In this document: piece after piece, positions 26,297 to 34,936 of the stretch
Position numbering within the stretch: the first letter of the stretch is position 1
Layout of the letters: each line of letters starts with the position of its first letter
Virus record (IMG/VR): IMGVR_UViG_3300018421_000017
Coordinates: 1 to 64,000 of that record
Source of the DNA: a virus
Strand: one strand, 5' to 3'
Length of the DNA: 64,000 nucleotides
Translations under genes and position numbers: made by a program
The notes under the pieces: generated by a model
Database searches by the model: none
Seen by the model: only the letters and a program-made list of their open reading frames with translations
What the model was told of the DNA's origin: nothing

Positions 26297-27067
26297 ATGA
26301 AGGCACCTCAAAGAATCCTAAAGAGAAAGATTAAAATCTTAAGTTCAGAGCTTAAGATGCTACAATCTTACAAAACTGATATCGCGTTGTTGAACGATGA
26401 CTACAAGTCTGAGTTCCTTCGCGATATGCTGTATATAGAGGATAAGTTATCTTCGACACCAGAAGACGATTCGAAACCAGATGAGAATCAGGATTCAAAA
26501 GACATCGTAGACACGCTGAGATTAGATCCCTCAAAATCGAACCAGCGCTGGAAAAAAACGGAAGACGGGTGGAAACTCGAAGATGATGAAGAAGACAGCA
26601 GAGAATCTCCAGAAGATTCTTCGATAGACGAAAAACCAGATATTCCAGCCTGGGCGAAAAAGTTATATAAAAAGATCGCATTAGCAGCCCATCCAGACAG
26701 GACATTACAGGAAGAAGAGGCGAAGAGAAAAAGATTGAATAAGTTGTTTGCTGACGCAGCTCAAGCCATAACTGATGGTGAATTTAAGAGCCTGCTCGGG
26801 TATGCGCTAGAGCTGGACATAGAGGTAGACGAAGATCCAACCAGCATCCCGCTGCTTCAAGCCAGAGTTGATACTCTGAAACAAGAAATATCTCAAATCC
26901 AAGGTTCTCTAGAGTGGTTGTGGGGCGAGCATCTTGGGGCTCATGATATCCGAGCGAAGATAGCAATGGGGTATTTCTCTAAGAAGAACCTGCTTTTGAA
27001 AAATGAAGACCTGCTTGTTACAATAAAAGAAATGGAGCAAGCTAATGAAGCCCGGGGATCTAGTTAA
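26297..27067 (+). CDS. J-domain (DnaJ-like) protein
   Basis: A 256-residue protein. Residues about 115-165 read as a J-domain, with the invariant HPD in 'LYKKIALAAHPDRT' followed by a helix and 'LNKLFADAAQAI'. An N-terminal coiled coil (1-40), an acidic linker (55-110) and a C-terminal coiled coil (190-256) flank it. The DnaJ zinc finger is absent. It could recruit host DnaK to a phage substrate; no phage DnaK is visible here, but a GroEL is at 52.1 kb. There is no Shine-Dalgarno. A weak -10 (CATACT) lies just before the ATG. Confidence 0.72.
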   Translation: MKAPQRILKRKIKILSSELKMLQSYKTDIALLNDDYKSEFLRDMLYIEDKLSSTPEDDSKPDENQDSKDIVDTLRLDPSKSNQRWKKTEDGWKLEDDEEDSRESPEDSSIDEKPDIPAWAKKLYKKIALAAHPDRTLQEEEAKRKRLNKLFADAAQAITDGEFKSLLGYALELDIEVDEDPTSIPLLQARVDTLKQEISQIQGSLEWLWGEHLGAHDIRAKIAMGYFSKKNLLLKNEDLLVTIKEMEQANEARGSS

Positions 27068-27245
27068 TTTTACGTCACCTGTTCATTTTTTCGACGATTT
27101 AGGCGAGAATTACTGGGTTACGGGTATTGCTTTAGTGTTAGATGCTAACGAATACGACGTAACATGTTTGTCGTCTGGTATTATCCTATATTCATCGTGG
27201 CAAGAGATAGGTCAAGAGCATGAGAGTATGAAGTATGTCACCTGA
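27045..27245 (+). CDS. Small SH3/KOW-like protein
   Basis: A 66-residue protein overlapping the J-domain gene by 23 nt. 'MKPGDLVNFTSP' and 'YDVTCLSSGIILYSSWQEI' read as a small SH3-like beta barrel, common among phage orphans. No catalytic residues. The function is unknown. Confidence 0.55.
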   Translation: MKPGDLVNFTSPVHFFDDLGENYWVTGIALVLDANEYDVTCLSSGIILYSSWQEIGQEHESMKYVT

Positions 27246-27462
27246 AGTTCAAAAGATTATTCTTGAAGCTGCTCGATTAGCTGGTGATGAGCTTAAGGGT
27301 AAACTTCCACCCCACCACATGCACCCAAAAGGTAGAAATTCCTACGCTCACATTTTTGAGAGAATTAAGTCAAAGATGGGAAGAAGTTACAAAGAGTGTG
27401 AAGATTGGGAAGCTCAAAAGATTCTGGATCTCATTGAGTATTACTCAAATAACCCCTGCTGA
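27235..27462 (+). CDS. Conserved small phage protein
   Basis: A 75-residue protein with an 11-nt overlap with the preceding gene. It contains 'HMHPKGRNSYAHIFERIKSK' and 'GRSYKECEDWEAQKILDLIE', text I associate with a small family in T4-like marine phages. The HP-KGRN-YAHI stretch is rich in polar and basic residues and could bind nucleic acid. No function is assigned. A longer-looking alternative frame over the same region is rejected. Confidence 0.6.
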   Translation: MSPEVQKIILEAARLAGDELKGKLPPHHMHPKGRNSYAHIFERIKSKMGRSYKECEDWEAQKILDLIEYYSNNPC

Positions 27463-27466
27463 ATTC

Positions 27467-27495
27467 GTGAAAATGTCCTGTCTGTGTGGTATAAT
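27467..27495 (+). promoter_or_regulatory. Putative promoter of dnaE
   Basis: GTGAAA, 17 bp, then TATAAT, 28 nt before the ATG at 27524 with CAGGAG between. It is one of the clearest members of the recurring -35/-10 set. Confidence 0.6.
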
Positions 27496-27514
27496 AAACC
27501 AAACGTAGACAGGA
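27476..27514 (+). promoter_or_regulatory. Inverted repeat around the dnaE -10 and Shine-Dalgarno
   Basis: TCCTGTCT (27476-27483) and AGACAGGA (27507-27514) are perfect 8-bp complements flanking TATAAT. The second arm includes most of the ribosome-binding site. It could be an operator, or a hairpin on read-through transcripts that hides the Shine-Dalgarno. Confidence 0.5.
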
Positions 27515-27523
27515 GTTTTTATT

Positions 27524-30500
27524 ATGCGTCGTTCATCTCTTCTTGTGCCTGACAGGTTCATCTCTCTTCATTCCCATGATGGGTTTAGTACCTTCGATGG
27601 CTTAGGCTATCCTCAAGAGCACATCGATTTTGTGATTGAGAATGGGATGGACGGGTGGTGTCTTACCAACCATGGTCACATGAATTCTTTCGGTCACGCT
27701 TTTTTGCACGCTGAAAAGATTGCGAAGCGTGGCGGAAACTTTAAGTTTGTACCAGGGTGCGAGATGTATGTCCATCCTGATCTAGATGCGTGGCGCCTTG
27801 ACATGCAGATCCGAGAAGCTGCTAAGAAGGGTGATAAGGCCGCGCTCATGACTCTTCGTTCTCAGCGAGAAGCTATTGCTACACCACTGACTGCAATTGT
27901 TGATGGTGATGACGAAATTGTAGATGTTGGCACCGAAGATGCTGGTCTCACTGTTGAGAATGAAGAAGAAACCAAGTCTGCAAAGTTCTATGATCCAATC
28001 AAACGCCGCCATCATTTGGTAGTCCTTCCCAAGACGAGCGAAGGTCTCCAGCGTCTTTTTCACCTCGTCAGTAAGGGGTATCAGGAGGGCTTCTATCGCT
28101 TCCCACGTATCGACTATAAGATGCTAAAGGAAGCGGCCGCTGGTGGTCATCTGATGGTTTCTACAGCTTGTATCGGCGGTCCAATCGCTTACGAGGTTTT
28201 CCGTCATGCTCAGCAAGTTGAGTTTGATGATCTTTCGTATAAGTTGATGGATGACCCGACTTTCCGAAACAACGTCTTGACTGGCGTTGGAAATGCGTAC
28301 CAGGGTCTTGTAGACGCTGTTGGTATCGATGATGTTAATCTCGAACTTCAATTTAATAAGCTTCCTGCGCAGCATCTGGTCAACCGCGCGATTATTGAGT
28401 TTGCTAACAAGAACGGGCTACAAGATAAGCTGGTAGTCACAACCGATTCTCACTACGCACGTCCAGAACACTGGCGAGAGCGTGAGCTCTATAAGAAGCT
28501 TGGGTGGCTTAACTATCGAGAGTTTGATCCCTCCAAGTTGCCGCAAGGTATTGAAGACTTGAAGTGTGAACTATATCCTAAGAACAACGAACAGGTTTGG
28601 GATACGTACCTTAAGACAACTGACGGTATGGATTTTTATGATGATGAGGTAGTGCACAACGCCATCACTCGCCCGTATGATCTTGTCCACAACGAAATCC
28701 AACAGATTACCCCTGATCGTTCGATGAAGCTGCCCTCTTACGTCGTTCCTGAAGGTACTACTGACGATAAGGCTCTACTTGAAGCCTGTAAGAAGGGTTT
28801 GGTCGAGCGTGGTCTTGCGCACGATGAAAAGTACATCAAGCGTCTCAAGTATGAGCTAAAGATCATCAAGGAAAAGAATTTTTCTCGATATTTCTTGACC
28901 ATGGGCGCCATCATCGATATCGCTAAGAAGGCGATGCTGGTCGGTCCAGGCCGCGGTTCTGCTGCCGGAAGTCTCGTGGCGTATGTTCTCCGTCTTACCG
29001 ACGTTGATCCATTTGAGTATGATCTCATGTTTGAGAGGTTCCTCAACCCAAGCCGTGAAGGTGCACCAGATATTGATACTGATGTAGGTGACCGTGATCT
29101 TCTTATCAACATGATGAAAGAGGAGTGGGGCGACGAAAACATCGTTCCAATCTCTAACTACAACACTTTTAAGCTTAAGTCTCTGGTCAAGGACATCTCT
29201 CGCTTTTACGGGATCCCGTTCGATGAAGTCAACAAGGCTTTGGCTCCTGTAGAGGATGACGTGAAGCGTGCCGTGTTCAAGCCCGGCACTGATAAAAACT
29301 TGTTTGTCTTGCTTTATGAAGATGCGATTGCTCACTCGAAGACATTTCGCGACTTTATTGAGAAGTACCCTGAGGTTGCCGAGCCGATTCAGGTACTCTT
29401 TAAGCAGAACAAGGCACTTGGCCGCCACGCCGGTGGATGTATTGTTTCGGAAAACATCGCTGAGCGTATGCCTCTGATTAAAGCCCGCGGCGAACTACAA
29501 ACTCCGTGGGTTGAAGGTATGAACTACAAGCATCTTGAAACCTTCGGCTGGATTAAGTTTGACCTTCTCGGTCTTGAAACACTACGTATTGTTCAGCGTA
29601 CTATCGAGCTGATTCTTCAGCGCCGGGAGGGTATCGAGGATCCGACATTCTCGCAAGTCTATGAGTGGTTCAACAATAACATGGACCCCAAGGTTCTCGA
29701 TATGGACGACCAGCATGTTTATAAGCATGTCTACGAAGAAGGTCGCTTCCCAGGAGTCTTCCAGCTGGCTGGTCGAGGTGCTAGAAACCTCTTTATGAAA
29801 GCAAAGCCCAAGAGCATCATCGACATTGCTACTCTGACATCGATTTATCGCCCGGGCCCTCTCACTGCGAAAGTAGACAAACTGTATATCCAGGCAAAGA
29901 ACAACCCTGATGATATTGACTACGGCCATCCTCTTATCAAGGAAGTTCTTGAAGAGACATACGGTATGATTGTCTTCCAAGAGCAGATCATGAAGTTGTG
30001 TTCCGTGGTGGCTGGCTTCCCGGAGGAGGAAACGGACACAGTCCGCCGGAGCATTATGAAGCGTAAAGCTTCTGAAGCCGCTGAGTCCCTTGCTAAGGCT
30101 CGAGCGATTAAGGAACAGTTTGTTGCTGGTGCCGTCAAGAATGGTGTCGACGCACAGCTTGCCGATGATCTGTACGAAAAGATTCTCTACTTCTCAGGCT
30201 ACGGTTTCAATAAGGCGCACGCTGTTTCGTACGCTATTGACTCGTACTACTGCGCTTGGCTTCTAACATACTTTGAGGAAGAGTGGCTTTGCGCTTATCT
30301 CGAGGCGATGTCTGGTAATGACAAGAAGCGTAGTAAGGCCTTTGGTGAGGTTAAGGCTCTCGGCTATCGAGTCGTTCCGCTTGATATCAATTATGCAACC
30401 AAGAAGTGGACTATCCTCGACGGTAAGAAGTTCATGCCTTCTTTCCTTTCTTGTAAGGGCGTCGGAGAATCTGCGATCGATGAGATTGTCGCTAATCGGC

Positions 30501-31138
30501 CGTACCAGAATATCGACGATCTGTTATGGGACGAGGATGGTAAGTGGCGCCACTCTAAGTTCAACAAGCGGGCAATGGAAGCGTTAATTAATATTCGCGC
30601 ATTCGAATCCATGGATCTTGTAGGCGACGGTAAGACATTCGAGAGCTATAAGCACATGCATGAAGTCATTATAAACCGGAACACCGATATCAAGAAATGG
30701 ACTAAGCGTGATCCAGAGCGAGGAAAGAGTAATTTCAAAGAGGCGCTATTGGATACTGAGGGAATCGGTAATTGGACCCGTCGTGAGATGGTCGAAAATA
30801 GCATGAAGCATTTCGGTTCATTTAACGCCTCCACACTCGTTAATGAGGAAATTCAGGCTCGGCTCTCTAAGAAGAATGTACGTTGTATCGATGACATCGA
30901 CGAGCATGATGTATATTGGTTCTTGGTGACAGACGCTAAGCCGAAGCTTACTAAAAACAAGAAGCCATATCTTTTGGTGACGGCCACAGGACTAGACGGC
31001 AAAAATATCAGGATATTCTGCTGGGGCTGGGATGGTCAGACAGAGTTGCCCCTCTACAGCCTTTGTGTTGCAGAAGTTAAGAAAAATGATTTCGGATATC
31101 AAACTTCTATGAGTAAAGTCAAGCTTCTTCGTATATGA
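27524..31138 (+). CDS. dnaE: DNA polymerase III alpha subunit
   Basis: A 1204-residue family C polymerase. The PHP domain opens with 'FISLHSHDGFSTFDG' and 'MDGWCLTNHG'. The palm has 'LVGPGRGSAAGSLVAYVLRL', 'PDIDTDVGDRD' with the first two catalytic Asp, and 'GWIKFDLLGLETL' with the third. Fingers and tandem-HhH follow: 'ETYGMIVFQEQIMKLC', 'YGFNKAHAVSYA' and 'PSFLSCKGVGESAIDEI'. The C-terminus is an OB-like region. Length and motif order match full bacterial DnaE, so it is likely an active replicative polymerase. It has its own promoter with an inverted repeat. No clamp loader or beta clamp is seen in the window. Confidence 0.95.
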   Translation: MRRSSLLVPDRFISLHSHDGFSTFDGLGYPQEHIDFVIENGMDGWCLTNHGHMNSFGHAFLHAEKIAKRGGNFKFVPGCEMYVHPDLDAWRLDMQIREAAKKGDKAALMTLRSQREAIATPLTAIVDGDDEIVDVGTEDAGLTVENEEETKSAKFYDPIKRRHHLVVLPKTSEGLQRLFHLVSKGYQEGFYRFPRIDYKMLKEAAAGGHLMVSTACIGGPIAYEVFRHAQQVEFDDLSYKLMDDPTFRNNVLTGVGNAYQGLVDAVGIDDVNLELQFNKLPAQHLVNRAIIEFANKNGLQDKLVVTTDSHYARPEHWRERELYKKLGWLNYREFDPSKLPQGIEDLKCELYPKNNEQVWDTYLKTTDGMDFYDDEVVHNAITRPYDLVHNEIQQITPDRSMKLPSYVVPEGTTDDKALLEACKKGLVERGLAHDEKYIKRLKYELKIIKEKNFSRYFLTMGAIIDIAKKAMLVGPGRGSAAGSLVAYVLRLTDVDPFEYDLMFERFLNPSREGAPDIDTDVGDRDLLINMMKEEWGDENIVPISNYNTFKLKSLVKDISRFYGIPFDEVNKALAPVEDDVKRAVFKPGTDKNLFVLLYEDAIAHSKTFRDFIEKYPEVAEPIQVLFKQNKALGRHAGGCIVSENIAERMPLIKARGELQTPWVEGMNYKHLETFGWIKFDLLGLETLRIVQRTIELILQRREGIEDPTFSQVYEWFNNNMDPKVLDMDDQHVYKHVYEEGRFPGVFQLAGRGARNLFMKAKPKSIIDIATLTSIYRPGPLTAKVDKLYIQAKNNPDDIDYGHPLIKEVLEETYGMIVFQEQIMKLCSVVAGFPEEETDTVRRSIMKRKASEAAESLAKARAIKEQFVAGAVKNGVDAQLADDLYEKILYFSGYGFNKAHAVSYAIDSYYCAWLLTYFEEEWLCAYLEAMSGNDKKRSKAFGEVKALGYRVVPLDINYATKKWTILDGKKFMPSFLSCKGVGESAIDEIVANRPYQNIDDLLWDEDGKWRHSKFNKRAMEALINIRAFESMDLVGDGKTFESYKHMHEVIINRNTDIKKWTKRDPERGKSNFKEALLDTEGIGNWTRREMVENSMKHFGSFNASTLVNEEIQARLSKKNVRCIDDIDEHDVYWFLVTDAKPKLTKNKKPYLLVTATGLDGKNIRIFCWGWDGQTELPLYSLCVAEVKKNDFGYQTSMSKVKLLRI

Positions 31139-31192
31139 TTAGCTTGGTACAAAAAGTCTACACTTAAATCTAACTGGAGTAAAATTAGTAAC

Positions 31193-32215
31193 ATGCACTT
31201 AGGCACTTATGAAGGTTTCACTGACTGTTATGTTGATATGATTTCAAAGGTCATGCGTGAACCGCAATACGAATCTGCACCTCGCGGCCAGAATATCAAA
31301 GAGATCCTCGGGGCTTCATTTACAATCAAGAACCCTCGTGACAGAATTCCTTACGTCGTAGGTCGTAAGTTTAGCATGAGTTACATGGTCGCTGAGCTGA
31401 TATGGTATCTTGCGGGTGATAATAGTACTGAGTGGATATCGAAGTATTCATCCTTCTGGAAAGATATTAGTGACGACGGTGTGACTGCAAATTCAGCGTA
31501 TGGTGCCCGTCTCTTTAAGCCGCATGACAAGATTGCGCAGGGCAGATATACTCAGCTCGATTACGTGATTGAAGAGCTTAAACGAGATCCTGATTCTCGG
31601 CGAGCTGTCATGCATCTAAGAGTTCCAGATGACTCTATTGATGCGAAGCTTGATGTACCTTGTACACTAGCTCTACAGTTTTTTATTAGAAACGGTGCTC
31701 TACACCAAGTTGCTAACATGAGAAGCTCGGACTTGATTTTTGGGATTGCTTACGATATTCCCGCATTCACAATGTTTCAAGAACTGATTGCAAATGAGCT
31801 TGGCGTTGATGTGGGTACGTACACTCACACAAGCAACTCACTCCATATCTACGAACGTCATTTTGATATGGCTGAAGAGATTACTAGAACGGGCCTCGTT
31901 GATGAATCGCTGAATCTACAACAGGCAAATGGTCCTATGCCACCGCTGGTAGGTGATATCAAAGAAGTCCAAGAGAAGGTGGCTGAAGTCTACGAGTATG
32001 AATCCCAACTACAGCGTTGCGAGAATTTACAGGATGTAATAAACCTACATGATTTAAGCCAGTCTTTCTCTGATTCTATGTTCCGTGATTTTGCAACTAT
32101 TCTTACGTCATCTCGTCTAAGAAAACTTGGTCATAAAGCGGATGCGCGAGCAATGTCCGCGCAGACGTCCTTTAGCGGATATTCTTTTAATGTCAGGAGT
32201 AACTCTAATGCATAA
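31193..32215 (+). CDS. ThyA-family enzyme, probable dCMP hydroxymethylase/methylase
   Basis: A 340-residue thymidylate synthase-fold protein. It has the catalytic Cys in 'DVPCTLALQF' (C157), the phosphate-binding 'MRSSDLIFGIAYDIPAF' (R177, S178, D180 region), E68 in 'AELIWYLAG' and His/Tyr in 'NSLHIYERH'. At the position of the Asn that reads the dUMP base (E. coli Asn177), this protein has Asp188. Asp there is known in T4 gp42 dCMP hydroxymethylase, and an Asn-to-Asp change shifts thymidylate synthase towards dCMP. A separate ThyX is present. The product is therefore predicted to be 5-hydroxymethyl- or 5-methyl-dCMP. Ordinary dUMP methylation cannot be excluded. It overlaps the mutase gene by 8 nt. 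Confidence 0.78.
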   Translation: MHLGTYEGFTDCYVDMISKVMREPQYESAPRGQNIKEILGASFTIKNPRDRIPYVVGRKFSMSYMVAELIWYLAGDNSTEWISKYSSFWKDISDDGVTANSAYGARLFKPHDKIAQGRYTQLDYVIEELKRDPDSRRAVMHLRVPDDSIDAKLDVPCTLALQFFIRNGALHQVANMRSSDLIFGIAYDIPAFTMFQELIANELGVDVGTYTHTSNSLHIYERHFDMAEEITRTGLVDESLNLQQANGPMPPLVGDIKEVQEKVAEVYEYESQLQRCENLQDVINLHDLSQSFSDSMFRDFATILTSSRLRKLGHKADARAMSAQTSFSGYSFNVRSNSNA

Positions 32216-33353
32216 GAAATACGACTACCTTATCGTAGGTGCTGGCCTTTTCGGTGCCACTTTCGCTCGGCAGCTGACTGATGCGGGATACACATGTCTA
32301 GTTGTTGATAGACGGAGCCACATCGGCGGGAATGTATACAGCGAAAAGAGAAACGGCATCGATGTTCACGTCTACGGTGCTCACATTTTCCACACTAATG
32401 ATGACCGTATTTGGGACTATGTAAATCGATTTACAGAGTTTAACAATTACATTAACAAGCCTAAGGTTCGGTACGGTAACAACATCTATTCTTTCCCGAT
32501 CAATTTGATGACTCTTCACCAGCTCTGGGGTGTTACGTCACCAGCAGAAGCAGAAGCAAAGCTAAAAGAGGTCAGGATTCCTTGTGAGAATCCCGACAAT
32601 CTAGAAGATTGGATTCTATCACAGGTAGGCCCGGAGATCTATCAGACGTTCATTAGGGGGTACACGATGAAGCAGTGGCAGCGTGACCCAAGAGAGCTAC
32701 CAGCCTCTATTATCAAGCGGCTACCGATTCGAATGATTTTCGAAGAGAATTACTTTTTTGACAAGTACCAAGGTATTCCAGTAGGCGGGTATACGCAAAT
32801 GGTCGCGAATATGTTAGAGGGTATTGAGGTCAGGACAGGGGTCGAGTATTTTACCGACCGGTCAGAGCTTGAGTCCTTGGCACACAACGTAGTATTTACC
32901 GGTAAGGTCGATGAATATTTCGATTACTGTGAGGGTGAGCTAGAGTATCGAACCCTACGGTTCGAACATGAAGAGCTTGAGGGCGATTTTCAAGGTAACG
33001 CGGTTGTGAATTATACACATCCAGAAGTGCCCTTCACACGTATTCTAGAGCATAAGCATTTTCAGCCCCAGACGGCTTCGAAGATTGAGAACACAATCGT
33101 CACTCGAGAGTATTCTGCAGAGTATAAGCGAGGAAAGACACCGTACTATCCGATCAACGATGCGCGAAATACTGCTCTATACCAAAAGTATGCTGCCATG
33201 AAAGCTGCGACTCCTAACGTCATTTTTGGCGGGAGGTTATCTGAATACAAGTACTATGATATGCATCAGGTGATCGGTTCTGCTCTTGTTAAGGCAAGAA
33301 AAGAAATTGAAAAACGTAAGAGCAACGACTACAATATAACAGTTGAATCATAA
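32208..33353 (+). CDS. glf: UDP-galactopyranose mutase
   Basis: A 381-residue flavoprotein. The FAD-binding Rossmann start is 'YDYLIVGAGLFGATFARQL', then 'DRRSHIGGNVYSE' and 'VHVYGAHIFHTNDDRIWDYV', a signature of UDP-galactopyranose mutases. 'YNYINKP'-type and 'GYTMKQWQRDPRELPA' regions and the C-terminal 'GGRLSEYKYYDMHQVIGSAL' complete the family pattern. It converts UDP-galactopyranose to UDP-galactofuranose. ATG 32208 has AGGAG upstream and overlaps the ThyA-like stop, indicating coupled expression. A glycosyltransferase follows. Confidence 0.92.
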   Translation: MHKKYDYLIVGAGLFGATFARQLTDAGYTCLVVDRRSHIGGNVYSEKRNGIDVHVYGAHIFHTNDDRIWDYVNRFTEFNNYINKPKVRYGNNIYSFPINLMTLHQLWGVTSPAEAEAKLKEVRIPCENPDNLEDWILSQVGPEIYQTFIRGYTMKQWQRDPRELPASIIKRLPIRMIFEENYFFDKYQGIPVGGYTQMVANMLEGIEVRTGVEYFTDRSELESLAHNVVFTGKVDEYFDYCEGELEYRTLRFEHEELEGDFQGNAVVNYTHPEVPFTRILEHKHFQPQTASKIENTIVTREYSAEYKRGKTPYYPINDARNTALYQKYAAMKAATPNVIFGGRLSEYKYYDMHQVIGSALVKARKEIEKRKSNDYNITVES

Positions 33354-33364
33354 GGAGATTTGTA

Positions 33365-34420
33365 ATGAGAGTACTTTATAGCTTTTGGGGCTTTATCACC
33401 CCGCTCGAAAAGAACACAGTTGTCAACACACCAGACGGTGAGCGAGGTAACAGGGTTGATTTTGTCAATGAACTAATGTCTCGAGGGCATACTCCAGTTC
33501 AGCTGCAGAAGATGCGCGATGAAGAGCAGTACCCAGGCGTTGAGTATGATGCAACTGGCTTCCCAGATGGTGACATTCTGTACGTTGAGTGGAGGTGGCC
33601 AACTTGGAAGAACAGCGGAGAAAACCCAGCTGAATCTGATTACAATCGACAATGCGAGGTTCTTGATTACTATCACGCTCAGGGTGTTCCGATTATTATT
33701 CACGACGGTGATTTGAAGATGACTCCTGAGGAAGAACTCCGATGGCCAAACGCTATTCTAGCAGATGCCTGTGTGTCACCGCAGCACCAGACCCGTAATC
33801 GTATCACAATTCCGTGGTGCAATTACCTTAAGCGGTATTTCGAGCCAGTTGAGTATTCGTACAACTACACATACGTTGGAAACAACTACGAGCGAGAGGA
33901 TCCATTTGAGAAGTATTATGTACAGCCCTCTCAGCGGCTTCGCATGGCCGGCCTACAGACATCCATCTACGGTAACTGGCTTCAAAAGTCTCCAGAGCGA
34001 ATTGATCCAGCTCTTTTGCTAGCCAAGACGCCAAGCGTTGCTTTTGGGCCACGTCTTTCCTACAAGGATATTTTCGCAGTCTTAAACGAGTCGATTACTG
34101 TGACTCACATTACCAAGCCTGCTTACACTCCTTATGGGAACATCACAGGTCGATTCTTCGAGGCAATCAAGAGTAACGTTCCAGCCTTGGTGCCGATTGA
34201 GTTTCAGCATGCTGTTCCAGTGGGCCTTAAGGATGAGTCCCTACTCGTAAGAAGCGCTGACGATGTTGTTGAGAAAGTAAAGTGGCTTTCTACATTAAAT
34301 GCTTCCGAGAGAAAAGCTCTTGTTGACGCTCAAGAAGAAGCATTACGAACCGTGATAAACCCTCATCCCGGATACCGAGTTGACCTTCTTGAAAGTGTTG
34401 CAGGAGATTTTATCCGATGA
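33365..34420 (+). CDS. GT-B-like glycosyltransferase
   Basis: A 351-residue protein. The N-terminal half has Rossmann-like beta-alpha text ('MRVLYSFWGFITPLEKN', 'DILYVEWRWPTW', 'GVPIIIHDGDLKM'). The C-terminal half has 'YKDIFAVLNESITVTHI' and 'GNITGRFFEAIKSNVPALVP', the nucleotide-sugar-binding pattern of GT-B/CgeB-like transferases. It lies 11 nt after the UDP-galactopyranose mutase gene, so UDP-galactofuranose is a plausible donor. The acceptor could be modified DNA, a virion glycan or a host surface polymer. It overlaps the kinase gene by 4 nt. Confidence 0.75.
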   Translation: MRVLYSFWGFITPLEKNTVVNTPDGERGNRVDFVNELMSRGHTPVQLQKMRDEEQYPGVEYDATGFPDGDILYVEWRWPTWKNSGENPAESDYNRQCEVLDYYHAQGVPIIIHDGDLKMTPEEELRWPNAILADACVSPQHQTRNRITIPWCNYLKRYFEPVEYSYNYTYVGNNYEREDPFEKYYVQPSQRLRMAGLQTSIYGNWLQKSPERIDPALLLAKTPSVAFGPRLSYKDIFAVLNESITVTHITKPAYTPYGNITGRFFEAIKSNVPALVPIEFQHAVPVGLKDESLLVRSADDVVEKVKWLSTLNASERKALVDAQEEALRTVINPHPGYRVDLLESVAGDFIR

Positions 34421-34935
34421 AAGTAGCTTTTATTGGTCCTGACATGACTGGCAAGTCGAATATTGCTGAAGCGTTATCAGAGAGGTTGTCGATTCCAGTA
34501 TTCAAGAACTCTGGAGAGTGGAAGACACAGCTGGATAGCCCAAATTACTTCCTGAACTTGCTTCGTTACGGCGGTCCGTTTTTAATGGATTTTATGAAGC
34601 AGACCAACGTAAGCGTTATTCTGGACAGGTTCTACCCTTGTGAGCTAGTATACTCTCAAGCGTTCGATAGAGACACTGATCATCAAGCCATCGCGTGGAT
34701 GGATGAGCAGTTTTCGAATGAAGGAGGAGTCTTTATTCTTTGCCTGAGAAAAGATTATTCTGGACTAGTCGATGATGTATTCCCAGAAGACCTCCCTGGG
34801 GAGAAACTAGAAGAGATTGGCTCTCTTTATAAGGATTTTGCGAAGTGGTCCCAATGTGAAGTGATGACTCTATACACTGATGATTGGGATATCAATAGAC
34901 AGATTAAAGACATAACTGATTTTTTGGGAGTTTGA
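34417..34935 (+). CDS. Nucleoside/nucleotide kinase
   Basis: A 172-residue P-loop kinase. 'MKVAFIGPDMTGKSNIAEAL' has the Walker A GPDMTGKS, 'VILDRFYPCELVYSQAF' has the DR(F/Y) substrate motif of thymidylate/deoxynucleoside kinases, and 'VFILCLRKDY' follows. It belongs to the TMK/dNK-like group and could phosphorylate a modified dNMP, as T4 gp1 does, though it is not obviously gp1-like in sequence. The 4-nt overlap with the glycosyltransferase and one-base gap to the epimerase place it within one operon. Confidence 0.78.
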   Translation: MKVAFIGPDMTGKSNIAEALSERLSIPVFKNSGEWKTQLDSPNYFLNLLRYGGPFLMDFMKQTNVSVILDRFYPCELVYSQAFDRDTDHQAIAWMDEQFSNEGGVFILCLRKDYSGLVDDVFPEDLPGEKLEEIGSLYKDFAKWSQCEVMTLYTDDWDINRQIKDITDFLGV

Positions 34936-34936
34936 C

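Noticed and set aside
27284-27508. Alternative plus frame overlapping 27235-27462
   Set aside because: The 27235 frame has conserved-looking text and tight coupling; this one would run through the dnaE promoter.
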